Of a stretch of DNA of 64,000 bases, positions 1 through 10,134 are shown piece after piece. The notes under the pieces are model-generated. The model did no database searches. It was not told the origin of the DNA and worked only from the letters and a program-made list of their open reading frames with translations. Source of the DNA: Pedobacter miscanthi (GTDB taxonomy: Bacteria > Bacteroidota > Bacteroidia > Sphingobacteriales > Sphingobacteriaceae); the NCBI RefSeq assembly GCF_003315595.1, contig NZ_QNQU01000020.1:51665-115664 (forward strand). Reading direction: 5' to 3'. A program made the position numbers and the translations under genes. The first letter of the stretch is position 1; every line of letters starts with the position of its first letter.

Positions 1-2635
1 CAAAATCGAAACGGGCGGCCATTTCCTCATTGATGATCTTTCTGCCCAGGTTGAAATATAAGTTGGTGTTTAAAGTCCAGTTACCATATTTAAAGGAGTT
101 ATCAAATCCTCCGGCCAAAACAGGTAATGAATGTCCTTTTAGTACTTTATCTTTTTCATCAATAATATTATCGCCATTTTGATCTTTCCATTTAGGATCG
201 CCGGCTTTTAATGGCGTACCATTGTATTTTACTGGCTGTCCGTTGATTACCGGCACCTGGCTGTTTGCGGTATAAATACCATCATTTTCGAGTAACCAAT
301 ATTGATCTACCGGTTCTCCAACCTTTAAAAAGCTGTTGCCGATGATAATCTGATCCAATCCCCTTGGTAAGGCTTTTAATTTATTGCTGTTGTGGTTTAG
401 GTTAAGCGAAGAATTCCACGAGAATTTGCTCCTCGAAATAACCAAAGCGCTGATTGATAAATCTACCCCGGTATTCGTCATGTTTAAACCGCTTTCTATC
501 GATTGTTTGTAACCGTATTCGGCATAAGATGGGATACCCAATAACTGGTTTTTTTCTGCCTTGCTGTAAAAATCAACCGATACATGCAAACGGTTTTTAA
601 GCATGGCCACATCTGCACCGATATTTAACTGATCGGAATACGACCATGGCACACCATAACCAACCCAACCGAATGAATATGGCCTGGTTAATACCCCGAT
701 TGCATTGTAACCCGGAACGGTTAAATTTCCGGTGTAACCAACGGATGCGGTGTATTGCGGGCCCTGTGCATAATTATCAAAAGTAAATGCCCTGCCCAAA
801 CGGCCGGCACTGGCGCGTAATACCAGGTCATCAATAAATTTTTCGTCTTTTAACAGTTCGTTTTTGATATTCCACGCTGCCGAAACGGTTGGCGAATAAA
901 ACCAGCGTTTGGTTGGTTGCGCATTTGATGAGCCATCCAGACGTAATACTCCGGACACGAAGTACTTATCGTTATAAGAATAGTTTACCTTACCATATAC
1001 GGATAACAGGTTATCGGCTGTTTTATCAAGGAAACGATAGGTTAACTCCCTCGGGAAGGCTGTAGGCACCAGATAGTTTGGATTATCGGTTCCATCATCA
1101 TTTTTGGGTTTAGAATCCAACAAGTTAATCTTGATATAATCGTTGGCGCCTTTATAGGCATAGGCATTGCTATACTTATAAATATCCCACATCATCGATT
1201 GACCCAGTTCGAAATGAAAATCGTGAACATTTTTAAGGTTTAAATCGTAAGTTGCTTTATTATCAAGCATTAAACGCTGGTTAAAACCGTAATAGTTAGA
1301 TGCATAACTATTGCCCTGCAATAAGGTTTTTGCATAAAAAATATCCCTGTAACCTTCGTTGTAATCTACGTTGAACGAAGAGCTTAATTTAAATTTACCC
1401 AAATTGGCTACTAACCTGGCAAATCCCTGTATACTGTTGGTTTTATTATCGTCGAACCCCCTGGTATAGTTATTCAGGTAACTCGCATAATAATCTTTGT
1501 TCGGGGCCAGTGGAGCGCTTAAATCAGGGAAATAGTTGATCTGGGCAAACCTGTCTCTTAAACTTCTGTTTCTATCTCTGTTTAAGCGGTTACCATTTAT
1601 CATTGCCGAAAAAAGCAGCCATTTTACCGGTTTCATATTGATGTTGAACATTGCACTGTAGCGATCGATCCCAGTTCCGTCAGCCACACCCTGGCTCTTG
1701 GTATTCCCTAACGAAAACCTGAAACTGGCCCTGTCTGATCCACCGGTTAAACCCAGGTTTATCCCATATATAAGTGCGTTTTTATAATATAAATCAGTCC
1801 AGTTGGATTTACCGCTATATACATTATTCAACGAATCGCTTAAATACACCGGATAAGCCTCATCATCCGAATATCTGCCGTTTGTAGTATATATATCGTA
1901 AAAGCGCTGTCTGAATTCGTTTTCATATTTACCATTAATGGTATTAACAGTAGGTTTTTGCACCATACCTATATAAGAATTGAAACTGATACCGCGCGAA
2001 ACACCATCAGGAGCTTTTGTTTTGATTACAATTACCCCGTTAACACCCCTTGGACCATAAACTGCTGTACTGGCCAAATCGCTTAGCACCTCTACCGATG
2101 CAATATTATTGATATCGATAGTGGTTAATAAATTGGTAGCAGGACCAATCCTGTTAAAATCGTATTGCTGGATATCAAAAGCAAAAGGATGCTCTCCAAT
2201 CAGGGGAACACCATCCAGCACCACCAATGGCTGAGATGCGTATACATCTTTTTTAGAGAGCAGCGGCATTGGTGCTCCTCTTAAAAACATGTTTTGTATG
2301 GTACCCGGTTCGCCCGATGGCTCCTGCACATACAAGCCTGCAAAATTACCCTTTAAATTCTGCTGAAGGGAAATAGCCGGAAAAAGCGACAGTTCTTTCG
2401 TGTCTTTCTGAACACCACCAGATAACCTGTTGTAAATTGTTTTTCGCTTGATCTGCTCCAAACTATCTTTCCGCAATGAATCTTTTGCCGGAACGAACTT
2501 AATTTTTGTCGTATCCTGAAAGATCAAATAGTTAATTGTTAGGCCTTTATGAAGTTTTTTGCCAGCAGAAAAAACTGGTAAAACGTTTAATGAAAACGCG
2601 GCAAAAAAGACAAGGCACGCCCATAAGTATCGCAT
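1..2635 (-). CDS. SusC/RagA-type TonB-dependent receptor, C-terminus beyond window edge
   Basis: Outer-membrane TonB-dependent transporter. The frame is open from the ATG at 2635 to the left edge (about 878 codons). The start MRYLWACLVFFAAFSLNVL is a signal peptide. A short linker follows, then a plug domain with the SusC-type signatures PLVVLDGVPL (about residue 140) and VEVLSDLASTAVYGPRGVNG (about 185), and then beta-barrel strands. Unusually for SusC proteins, there is no N-terminal carboxypeptidase-regulatory-like (CarboxypepD_reg) domain between the signal peptide and the plug. The last visible residues resemble the region shortly before the SusC C-terminus, so little seems to be missing. 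A SusD partner, if any, lies outside the window. Substrate unknown. Confidence 0.88.
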   Translation of the reverse strand, partial: MRYLWACLVFFAAFSLNVLPVFSAGKKLHKGLTINYLIFQDTTKIKFVPAKDSLRKDSLEQIKRKTIYNRLSGGVQKDTKELSLFPAISLQQNLKGNFAGLYVQEPSGEPGTIQNMFLRGAPMPLLSKKDVYASQPLVVLDGVPLIGEHPFAFDIQQYDFNRIGPATNLLTTIDINNIASVEVLSDLASTAVYGPRGVNGVIVIKTKAPDGVSRGISFNSYIGMVQKPTVNTINGKYENEFRQRFYDIYTTNGRYSDDEAYPVYLSDSLNNVYSGKSNWTDLYYKNALIYGINLGLTGGSDRASFRFSLGNTKSQGVADGTGIDRYSAMFNINMKPVKWLLFSAMINGNRLNRDRNRSLRDRFAQINYFPDLSAPLAPNKDYYASYLNNYTRGFDDNKTNSIQGFARLVANLGKFKLSSSFNVDYNEGYRDIFYAKTLLQGNSYASNYYGFNQRLMLDNKATYDLNLKNVHDFHFELGQSMMWDIYKYSNAYAYKGANDYIKINLLDSKPKNDDGTDNPNYLVPTAFPRELTYRFLDKTADNLLSVYGKVNYSYNDKYFVSGVLRLDGSSNAQPTKRWFYSPTVSAAWNIKNELLKDEKFIDDLVLRASAGRLGRAFTFDNYAQGPQYTASVGYTGNLTVPGYNAIGVLTRPYSFGWVGYGVPWSYSDQLNIGADVAMLKNRLHVSVDFYSKAEKNQLLGIPSYAEYGYKQSIESGLNMTNTGVDLSISALVISRSKFSWNSSLNLNHNSNKLKALPRGLDQIIIGNSFLKVGEPVDQYWLLENDGIYTANSQVPVINGQPVKYNGTPLKAGDPKWKDQNGDNIIDEKDKVLKGHSLPVLAGGFDNSFKYGNWTLNTNLYFNLGRKIINEEMAARFDF

Positions 2636-3161
2636 AGTTAATGGATCTTTAATTGGTAAAAAAATGATTTCTAAAACTTATTTTTTCGGAAACGGCAATA
2701 AATGTCCCTGATAAGGGGAATGGGTACTTCTGGAGTAATAGTTAGGGATTCTCATAAAATTTAGCATTTGGTTAAATCAAATATATATATACTAAATCGT
2801 TTTAACAACAAATTGTCATTTTTATGAAATTTTTATTAAATCAGATAATAATATTCCATTTTTTATAATAATTGTCAATAAGACATGTAAAAAAATCAAA
2901 TTTTATTAAAATATATAATCATTTTAACATGCTATAAAACAGCACATAGCAACATTTAAGCAGCCCTGATACAATAAATCAAGGCATTTTATGTTGTAGA
3001 AAATAAATCTAGTTAAACGTTTTACTACTAATTGGTTTATTCAGCTTAAAATAGACGGGTTACTTTAAAAATATGGCAATGACTGCAATACCTTAATATA
3101 AATTTAATATTAAAGACAACTTCAATCATTAAAGATATTGTGCAACCCGGCATTTTAAATC
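2636..3161. other. AT-rich intergenic region upstream of the TonB receptor
   Basis: No gene seen. A minus-strand match to the Bacteroidota -7 element, TATATTTG, is at 2778-2785. It would give a leader of about 135 nt for the receptor. The rest is AT-rich with no repeat or clear hairpin terminator after the SulP gene. Confidence 0.5.
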
Positions 3162-4697
3162 CTACCTTTCTGTAGCAATGCGGTAAGTGGGATCTTCGAT
3201 AATATTTACCTGAATAATTTCGTCTGCATTTTTAAGCAGGTGCCTGCAATCATCGCTCAGGTGTTTTAAAAGCAATTTTTTATTGGCCGATCGGTATCGC
3301 TCGGTGAGTTTATTGAGTGCATCAATGCCCGACATATCAAAAACACGGCTGTGTTTAAAATCAACCGTTACCGTAGCAGGATCGTCGGCTATATTAAACA
3401 GCTCGTTAAAATTGGCAACCGAACCAAAAAACAAAGGACCGAATATTTCATAGTGTTTAATGCCGTCTGCATCGGTGTACCTGTTGGCCCTGATCCGTTT
3501 CGAACTCTGCCATGCAAAAACCAGTGCCGAAATAATAACACCAATTAATACCGCCAGCGCAAGGTTATGCAGCCAAACAGTAATTACAGCTACGAGGATA
3601 CCGATAATAATATCCTGTTTGGGCATTTTATTAATCACCTTAAAGCTCATCCACTCAAAGGTACCAATGGCTACCATCATCATTACCCCAACCAAAGCTG
3701 CCATGGGTACACGATCAATCACCGGTGCACCTATTAATATAATCACCAGTATGGTTAATGCAGCAATAATACCCGATAACCTGGCCCTTGCCCCAGCCGA
3801 GAGGTTTACCAGGGTTTGCGCAATCATCGGGCATCCGCCCATACCCGTAAAAAAACCGTTTAACATATTGGCAATTCCCTGCGCAATGCTTTCCCTGTTC
3901 CGGTTGCCCTTGGTTTCGGTAATTTCATCAACCAGGTTTAAAGTAAGCAATCCTTCGGTTAAGCCCACACCGGCCATAATGAGCGAATAAGGGAAAATGA
4001 TCTTTAACATTTCTAAGTTAAATGGCACTTTAGGAATATGAAACGGAGGGAAACCACCGCTTACCGAAGATATATTCTTAACCAGTTTGGTATCGATACC
4101 AAAGCAAAATACGATCAAAAAAACCACAATAATAGCTACCAATGATGCAGGAACAGCTTTTGTTATTTTGGGCAGGATAATTACAATGGCTACCGTAAGT
4201 AAAACAAGACCAAGCATAATATATAAAGGTGTACCACTTAACCAAGCTACCTTGCCGTTAACCAGGGTCTTAAACTGTTCTAGCTGCGACATAAAAATAA
4301 TCACGGCCAAACCGTTCACAAAACCAAACATTACGGGCTGCGGAACAAGCCTTACAAATTTACCCAGTTTAAATAAACCTACCACTATCTGAATAAGCCC
4401 TGCCAGCGCAACCGCAGCAAAAACATATTCAATGCCCTGGGTTTTCATCAATGCAATAAGTACAATTACTGTTGCCCCTGCCCCACCCGATACCAGGCCG
4501 GGCCGCCCGCCCAAAACAGCAGTGACCAAACCCATGATAAATGCCGCATACAAACCCGTTAACGGAGGGAAACCGGCAAGGATTGCAAATGATAATGATT
4601 CAGGGATCATGGTCATCGCAACCGTTAAGCCTGCAAGGATTTCGGTGTTATAGTTGATTTTTTTTGAAAAATCGAAAAGCTGCAGGTAGGGTTTCAT
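3162..4697 (-). CDS. SulP (SLC26) family anion transporter with STAS domain
   Basis: Inner-membrane transporter of inorganic anions (sulfate or bicarbonate in characterised SulP proteins). From the ATG at 4697 the protein is 511 residues. The conserved SulP start GLTVAMTMIPESLSFAILAG is followed by ten or more hydrophobic segments and the motif GGCPMIAQTLVNLSAGARAR. A C-terminal STAS domain (about 410-505) has the core VFDMSGIDALNKL. The frame continues 50 codons upstream, but that extension is basic, unlike any family member, and the family begins at MKPYLQLFDF, so the internal start was chosen. There is no carbonic-anhydrase gene beside it, so the substrate cannot be told. The downstream receptor is 526 bp away and probably a separate unit. 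Confidence 0.9.
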   Translation of the reverse strand: MKPYLQLFDFSKKINYNTEILAGLTVAMTMIPESLSFAILAGFPPLTGLYAAFIMGLVTAVLGGRPGLVSGGAGATVIVLIALMKTQGIEYVFAAVALAGLIQIVVGLFKLGKFVRLVPQPVMFGFVNGLAVIIFMSQLEQFKTLVNGKVAWLSGTPLYIMLGLVLLTVAIVIILPKITKAVPASLVAIIVVFLIVFCFGIDTKLVKNISSVSGGFPPFHIPKVPFNLEMLKIIFPYSLIMAGVGLTEGLLTLNLVDEITETKGNRNRESIAQGIANMLNGFFTGMGGCPMIAQTLVNLSAGARARLSGIIAALTILVIILIGAPVIDRVPMAALVGVMMMVAIGTFEWMSFKVINKMPKQDIIIGILVAVITVWLHNLALAVLIGVIISALVFAWQSSKRIRANRYTDADGIKHYEIFGPLFFGSVANFNELFNIADDPATVTVDFKHSRVFDMSGIDALNKLTERYRSANKKLLLKHLSDDCRHLLKNADEIIQVNIIEDPTYRIATER

Positions 4698-5218
4698 GTT
4701 TGGGATAATATTTTGAAGGGGTAAATATCCGATTTTATAACAGAATACAGTTGATAATGTTGGCAATTGCTTAATAATATAAGTTGTAATAAAAACTTCA
4801 TAAATCTGCTCCCTTTTCTTCGCATGTGTGGGAAACAAAACACGCAATGGCTTTTCGATAAATCAGTAATCAAACGGTTGCGCGGTGTTTTAACAGGCTT
4901 TATGGTTTTCCTATTCCAATTAACTGATATTCTAAAGAAAAACGTATTCATTATCCTACTTTAAACGTACTAATTTTTAGTATTTGTAAACAAAACCACA
5001 AGCTATTAATTGTCAGTTTTACATTTTATAGTGCTGCTTTGCCATTCTTTCAGGCCACAGTTATGCCCAGCACCATATTTTATAATTACCACAAACGTTT
5101 GCGTTGAGTTTGGCCCCCCACTTATTTCAGTCTAGCTGCTATCCTTTCTAAATTACGGCTTTTGCTATTCAGAATGGCATTTAAACAATTAACTAACAAA
5201 TATCCCAATCCCAAAACC
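4698..5218. other. Divergent intergenic region between sulP and susC
   Basis: Holds the promoters for the minus-strand SulP gene and the plus-strand susC gene. I found no exact TAnnTTTG element in the orientation needed for either, no repeat, and no small gene that looks real. Confidence 0.4.
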
Positions 5219-8200
5219 ATGAGTAATTTTAAGAAAAGGCAAGTGCTTCTAACCGGCTTGTTTTTAATGTTCTCTTTGTTCGCCTTCTCGCAGGTAAAAA
5301 TCACCGGCGTTGTAAAGGATAGCGAAGGAGGAACTGTGCCGGGTGCAACTGTAATGATTAAGGGTACTACCAATGCAGTAAGTACCACGCCCGATGGCAA
5401 ATTTTCGATTAACGCTCCGGCAGATGCCGTATTAACAATCTCTTTTATTGGTTACAATCCGCAGGATGTGCCTGTTAACGGAAAAACCACGTTAAATGTG
5501 ATACTTACTTCTTCTTCAAAATCGTTGAATGATGTGGTAGTAGTAGGTTACGGTACACAGAAAAAAGTAAACCTCTCGGGTTCGGTAAACACGGTAGATA
5601 CCAAAAACATTGTTAACCGCCCGGTTACTTCACTTACCAATGCTTTGCAGGGCGCCGTACCTGGTATGGCCATTAAAGCTACACCGGGTGATGTGGGTGG
5701 CGATATTGGTACCATCAATGTACGCGGACGAGGTAATTTAGGTACTTCAGAGCCACTTTTCGTGGTAGATGGGGTAATTGTAAATTCGGGTGATTTTGCC
5801 CGCATCAATACCAATGATGTAGAAAATATCTCGATCCTGAAAGATGCTTCGGCATCTGCCATTTATGGTTCGAGAGCTGCTTATGGCGTAATACTGATTA
5901 CCACCAAAAGAGGTAAACAAGGTGCCATGACCATTAATTACAATGCTTATTATGGTATCCAGTCTGCAACGGTTTTACCAAACTGGGTTGGTGCTTATGA
6001 TTATGCCACATTGCGTAACGAGGCTGCTGCCAATGCGGGTAAGGCTCCGGTTTATTCGGCAAATGATTTAACCAAAATACAGAACCAATCGGATCCCGAC
6101 CGTTTTCCGGATAACGATTGGTATGCCCTAACTTTAAGGAACACGGCTCCGGTAATGGAACATGCCATTAATATTTCTGGCGGTGATAAAACCAGGTATT
6201 ATTTAAGTGGGGCTTATTTTAATCAAAACTCCCTTATTCCGGGAAAAGATTTGACACGTTACTCGTTAAGGGCCAATACAGAAACACAGGTAAGCGATAA
6301 ATTTAAGGTAGGTACTAACATCTCGTTTATCCGCGATGGTTTCGACAATGAAAACGGTACCATAGATTTTACCAGTTTAAACAGGCTTACACCTTTAGTG
6401 GTAAATAAACAAACCAACGGTAACTGGGGCAGTATGAACGGGGGTAAAATAGATGGAACCTCGGCTGCAACCAATACCCTCAGAAAACTGGAAGAAGGTG
6501 GCCGCAACTCTTACAACACCAACCGTTTTATCGGTAACTTAAACGGAACCTATACACCAATAAAAGGTTTAGAAATCAGTGGTTTGGTTTCGTACAATTT
6601 CTATAATACGGTAAACAGTGCGTTTATCAGTACCATTGATCCTATTCTGGATTTTAATACCGGTGCTCCACTTAGCGGAACGGCAGTTAATACCAATCAG
6701 CTTACCGAAGAATGGCAAAACATTGGTCGCTTGTTAACCCAGGCAACCGCCAGCTACGAAAAAACTATTGATAAACACTATGCCAAGTTACTGGCAGGTG
6801 CATCTTACGAGAACAATAATACCAGGGTGATCAAAACCATCCGCAAGAATTTTGTGAGTAATGATCTTAATGCGATAGATGGCGGCTCAAGTGACCCCCT
6901 AAACACTACTTCAACGGGCAGTATCCAGCAAAAAGCTTTCGAATCGGTGTTCGGCAGGTTTAACTATGCTTATAACGATCGTTATTTATTCGAAGCCAGT
7001 GTAAGGTTAGATGCATCTTCTCAGTTTGCACCGGGTCATCGCTGGGGGGCATATCCATCATTTTCGGGTGCATGGAGAATCTCACAGGAAGATTTCATGA
7101 AAAACATCAGCTGGATATCGGAATTAAAACTCCGTGCATCGTGGGGTAAACTGGGTAATGTAAATAACGTGGGCAATTACGATTATTTTGATGGTTTAAA
7201 AACCGGAACCGCAGTTATCCTCGACGAATCTAAACAGGATGGTGTTTTTCCGAATAAAATCTATAATCCAAGATTATCATGGGAAAAAATCGACATGACC
7301 AATATTGGTTTGGATGTTAACCTGTTCAAAAAACTAAGTATCCAGGTAGATGCTTTTGACCGTTTAACCAATGATATCTTATTGCCCGACCCAACTATAC
7401 CAACAGAAGCAGGTTTAGTAAGTGATACTGATCCACTTAAAACCCAATATCCTTCTGTTAACCTTGGTCAGGTGAGAAACAGGGGTTTCGAACTTTCGTT
7501 AACATACAACGGACAAATCAACGATTTTAAATATTCAATCGGTGGTAACCTGAGCAAAATCTGGAACAAAGTGGTAAGCCTAGGTGGTGCTTCAGAAACA
7601 CCTCCAAGCGGGTATTATATCAACAGGGTTGGTCAGCCAATCGGTTCATTTTATATGTGGCAATCCGACGGTTTATTTGCAAGCGATGCGGAAGTTGCCC
7701 AGCATGCATTCCAGGCCAACGGAACCAAAGCTGGCGACATTAAATATGTGGATCAGAATGACGACAACAAAATTGATGGCGACGACCGCGTAATTGTAGG
7801 TAACGATGTACCTTACCTGATTTACGGACTTAACTTTTCGGCCAATTATAAAAACTTCGATTTTTCGGTATTAGCAAATGGGGTAAGCGATGTTAAGGTA
7901 TATCTGGAAAACGAAGCATCGCAGGCGTTCTTTAACGGTGCCGGTGCAAAAGAATATGTATTAGACCGATGGACTGCCGCCAATCCTAATCCAAATGCAG
8001 CTTACCCAAGGGTTTTGGTATCCGGCGATAATACACAGAACTTAAAACAGTCTGATTTCTGGTTGTTCAATGCTGATTATTTAAGAATTAAATCGTTAAC
8101 CCTGGGCTACAGCTTACCCAAATCGGTACTGGATAAAATTAAAATCAGGGGATTGAGGATTTATGCTTCGAGCAATAATCCGTTTACCATCCGTGGCGAT

Positions 8201-8296
8201 AAAAGGTTAAAGGATTTCGATCCGGAGGCTGCTTCTCAGCGTGCAGCATATCCGCAATTAAAAACCTATTCGTTTGGTATCAACCTTACCCTTTAA
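5219..8296 (+). CDS. SusC/RagA family TonB-linked outer membrane transporter
   Basis: Outer-membrane TonB-dependent transporter working with the SusD lipoprotein encoded 12 bp downstream. From the ATG at 5219 the protein is 1025 residues: signal peptide ending near AFSQ (about 25), a CarboxypepD_reg-like domain (VKITGVVKDSEGGTVPGATV to the LNDVVVVGYGTQKK TonB-box-like linker, about 27-120), plug domain with PLFVVDGVIVN and ISILKDASASAIYGSRAAYG, and a long beta-barrel ending in YSFGINLTL with the usual aromatic/hydrophobic terminus. A further in-frame ATG 57 bp upstream would put non-signal residues ahead of the signal peptide, so it was rejected. Substrate unknown; no glycoside hydrolase or peptidase lies beside this pair. 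Confidence 0.93.
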   Translation: MSNFKKRQVLLTGLFLMFSLFAFSQVKITGVVKDSEGGTVPGATVMIKGTTNAVSTTPDGKFSINAPADAVLTISFIGYNPQDVPVNGKTTLNVILTSSSKSLNDVVVVGYGTQKKVNLSGSVNTVDTKNIVNRPVTSLTNALQGAVPGMAIKATPGDVGGDIGTINVRGRGNLGTSEPLFVVDGVIVNSGDFARINTNDVENISILKDASASAIYGSRAAYGVILITTKRGKQGAMTINYNAYYGIQSATVLPNWVGAYDYATLRNEAAANAGKAPVYSANDLTKIQNQSDPDRFPDNDWYALTLRNTAPVMEHAINISGGDKTRYYLSGAYFNQNSLIPGKDLTRYSLRANTETQVSDKFKVGTNISFIRDGFDNENGTIDFTSLNRLTPLVVNKQTNGNWGSMNGGKIDGTSAATNTLRKLEEGGRNSYNTNRFIGNLNGTYTPIKGLEISGLVSYNFYNTVNSAFISTIDPILDFNTGAPLSGTAVNTNQLTEEWQNIGRLLTQATASYEKTIDKHYAKLLAGASYENNNTRVIKTIRKNFVSNDLNAIDGGSSDPLNTTSTGSIQQKAFESVFGRFNYAYNDRYLFEASVRLDASSQFAPGHRWGAYPSFSGAWRISQEDFMKNISWISELKLRASWGKLGNVNNVGNYDYFDGLKTGTAVILDESKQDGVFPNKIYNPRLSWEKIDMTNIGLDVNLFKKLSIQVDAFDRLTNDILLPDPTIPTEAGLVSDTDPLKTQYPSVNLGQVRNRGFELSLTYNGQINDFKYSIGGNLSKIWNKVVSLGGASETPPSGYYINRVGQPIGSFYMWQSDGLFASDAEVAQHAFQANGTKAGDIKYVDQNDDNKIDGDDRVIVGNDVPYLIYGLNFSANYKNFDFSVLANGVSDVKVYLENEASQAFFNGAGAKEYVLDRWTAANPNPNAAYPRVLVSGDNTQNLKQSDFWLFNADYLRIKSLTLGYSLPKSVLDKIKIRGLRIYASSNNPFTIRGDKRLKDFDPEAASQRAAYPQLKTYSFGINLTL

Positions 8297-8308
8297 CAAA
8301 AGCTTTTT

Positions 8309-9988
8309 ATGAAAAAATTAATATATATATCGTGTTTAACTTTTGCCAGCTTTGCGATAAGCAGCTGCAAAAAATCGGCAATCGATTTTGTTCCACAGGA
8401 TCAGGCTTCGAACACAACCTTCTGGAAATCACAAAAAGATGCCACTTTAGCTCTCAATGGCTGTTATGGTTATTTAAATAATGCTTTTAATAATGCCTAT
8501 GATGACGGCAGTTCTGATAATGCCTATGCGCAGTATCCATGGGAAAGTAATGCTACCCCTATTGCCGCGGGAAATATAAATGCCACACTCGATCAGGGTT
8601 ATGGCAGCAGGTATACATACATCCGCCGGTACAACTATTTCCTGGATAATGTGAGCAAAACCCCGATGGGTGCCGATTTAATGAAAAGGTTTATTGCCGA
8701 AGCAAGGGTTTTACGGGCATTAACCTATTTCGATCTGGCCCGAACATTCGGTTCAGTGCCATTATTAAAGGTTGCTTATAGTGATCCGCACGAAACCGGA
8801 GTAGCACCAACACCAGAGGCCGAAGTGATTAACTTTGCCATTGCTGAAATCCAGAGCGCAGTTACTGATCTTCCGGCAAGTTATCCGGGCGGATCAACAA
8901 CAGAAACAGGAAGAATTACCAGCGGCGCGGCCTGGGCCATTTTAACCAGGATACAGCTACAGTATGGCAAGTATGCGGAGGCAGTTACCAGTGCGCAGAA
9001 AGTAATGGGTGCAGGTTATCAATTGTTCAGGGTAAATACCCTGGCTCCTGCCGATACTCAAGACGACTTTGGCACCTACGTAAATTTTGCAAACGATGCT
9101 GAAAAAGAGAAATTTTATAAAGGTTTAGCCAGTTATGAGCAACAGTTTTGGCAAGCGAATGAACAAACCAGTAAAGAAAATATTTTGGTCTCGCAGAACA
9201 TCACCAACTCATCATACGAATATGGTAACGGTTTAAGAACCCTGTTCCCTCCGGGCAATTTAGGTGGATGGAGTTCTATTACCCCTACACAGGAAATGGT
9301 AAATGCTTACTGGGATAAAAACGGTAATCCATTTACTCCGCCCAGCGCAACTACAAGGGCAAGCAATTACAATAACGGTACACCAAATGCAGCTTATGCA
9401 GATGAATTTAAAAACCGCGATACCAGGCTTTACGCCAGCATATTGTTTCCGGGCACCCCGTGGAGCCGCTTTGATAGTGGTTATAAATTCTCGTGGGGTA
9501 AAGGTGGTGGAAACAACAGCGTAACCGGTTATAACTTTAAAAAACTCGTAGATCCGGCCTTTACACAAAACGATTGGGATGGCGCACAGGATTTCCCCAT
9601 AATCCGATATGCCGAAATCCTCCTGGCTTATGCGGAAGCAAAAAATGAATTGAGCGGCCCGGATGCAAGTATTTATGCCGCACTTGATGACATCAGGGAT
9701 AGGGCAGGAATGCCAGCTGTAGTTCAGGCTACTTACAATACAAAAGAAAAGTTAAGAGAACTGATCCATCAGGAACGCCGGATAGAACTTGCGGCAGAAG
9801 GTCAGCGTTTCTTCGATATCAGACGCTGGAACATTGCCAAAGATGTAATGAAAACTACTTACGATATTACCAACAGTCCGGTGCAGGAGCGTGTATGGCA
9901 ATCAAAATTTGTGCTGATGCCTTATCCGCAAGCCGCCCTGGATGGCAACCCGAATTTAAAACCGGCCCAATCGGCCAAAGGTTATTAG
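8309..9988 (+). CDS. RagB/SusD family nutrient-binding lipoprotein
   Basis: Surface lipoprotein that caps the SusC channel and binds the substrate. 559 residues. Signal peptide with lipobox FAISSC, lipidated Cys at 20, followed by KKSAIDFVPQDQ. The N-terminal SusD-like part has FIAEARVLRALTYFDLARTFG (about 130-150), the alpha-helical signature of the family. The C-terminal RagB/SusD domain includes FPIIRYAEILLAYAEAKNEL, IRDRAGMP and the terminal signature ERRIELAAEGQRFFDIRRW. It ends two bases before a strong hairpin terminator, so susC and susD form a two-gene operon. Confidence 0.94.
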   Translation: MKKLIYISCLTFASFAISSCKKSAIDFVPQDQASNTTFWKSQKDATLALNGCYGYLNNAFNNAYDDGSSDNAYAQYPWESNATPIAAGNINATLDQGYGSRYTYIRRYNYFLDNVSKTPMGADLMKRFIAEARVLRALTYFDLARTFGSVPLLKVAYSDPHETGVAPTPEAEVINFAIAEIQSAVTDLPASYPGGSTTETGRITSGAAWAILTRIQLQYGKYAEAVTSAQKVMGAGYQLFRVNTLAPADTQDDFGTYVNFANDAEKEKFYKGLASYEQQFWQANEQTSKENILVSQNITNSSYEYGNGLRTLFPPGNLGGWSSITPTQEMVNAYWDKNGNPFTPPSATTRASNYNNGTPNAAYADEFKNRDTRLYASILFPGTPWSRFDSGYKFSWGKGGGNNSVTGYNFKKLVDPAFTQNDWDGAQDFPIIRYAEILLAYAEAKNELSGPDASIYAALDDIRDRAGMPAVVQATYNTKEKLRELIHQERRIELAAEGQRFFDIRRWNIAKDVMKTTYDITNSPVQERVWQSKFVLMPYPQAALDGNPNLKPAQSAKGY

Positions 9989-9989
9989 C

Positions 9990-10028
9990 AAAAAAGCGTC
10001 CCGAGGTAGAAATCGGGACGCTTTTTTT
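9990..10028 (+). terminator. Rho-independent terminator of the susCD pair
   Basis: Perfect 15-bp stem AAAAAAGCGTCCCGA / TCGGGACGCTTTTTT around an 8-nt loop, followed by a T run. It begins one base after the susD stop codon. Confidence 0.93.
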
Positions 10029-10059
10029 AGTCCGAAAGTCGGAGGACAGAAGTCCGAAG
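10029..10059. repeat. Dispersed short palindromic repeat (GTCCGAAAGTCGG family)
   Basis: A unit made of two mini-hairpins, CCGA-AAG-TCGG then GGAC-AGAA-GTCC, ending CCGAAG. Related copies occur at 12386-12416, 12518-12548, 12612-12627, 16304-16335 and 16405-16427, always between genes. Confidence 0.75.
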
Positions 10060-10134
10060 CCTAGCTTACGGGAAAAAACTACCTCGCTGGTAAAAAATGA
10101 AAATAGCCTGAAGTTTAACCTTATCAAAAAACGC

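Noticed and set aside
3351..4653. Plus-strand frames opposite the SulP gene
   Set aside because: Shadow frames of a well-supported gene; no promoter or start signals.
4698..4847. N-terminal extension of the SulP protein
   Set aside because: Basic 50-residue leader before the family's normal first residues; internal ATG 4697 fits better.
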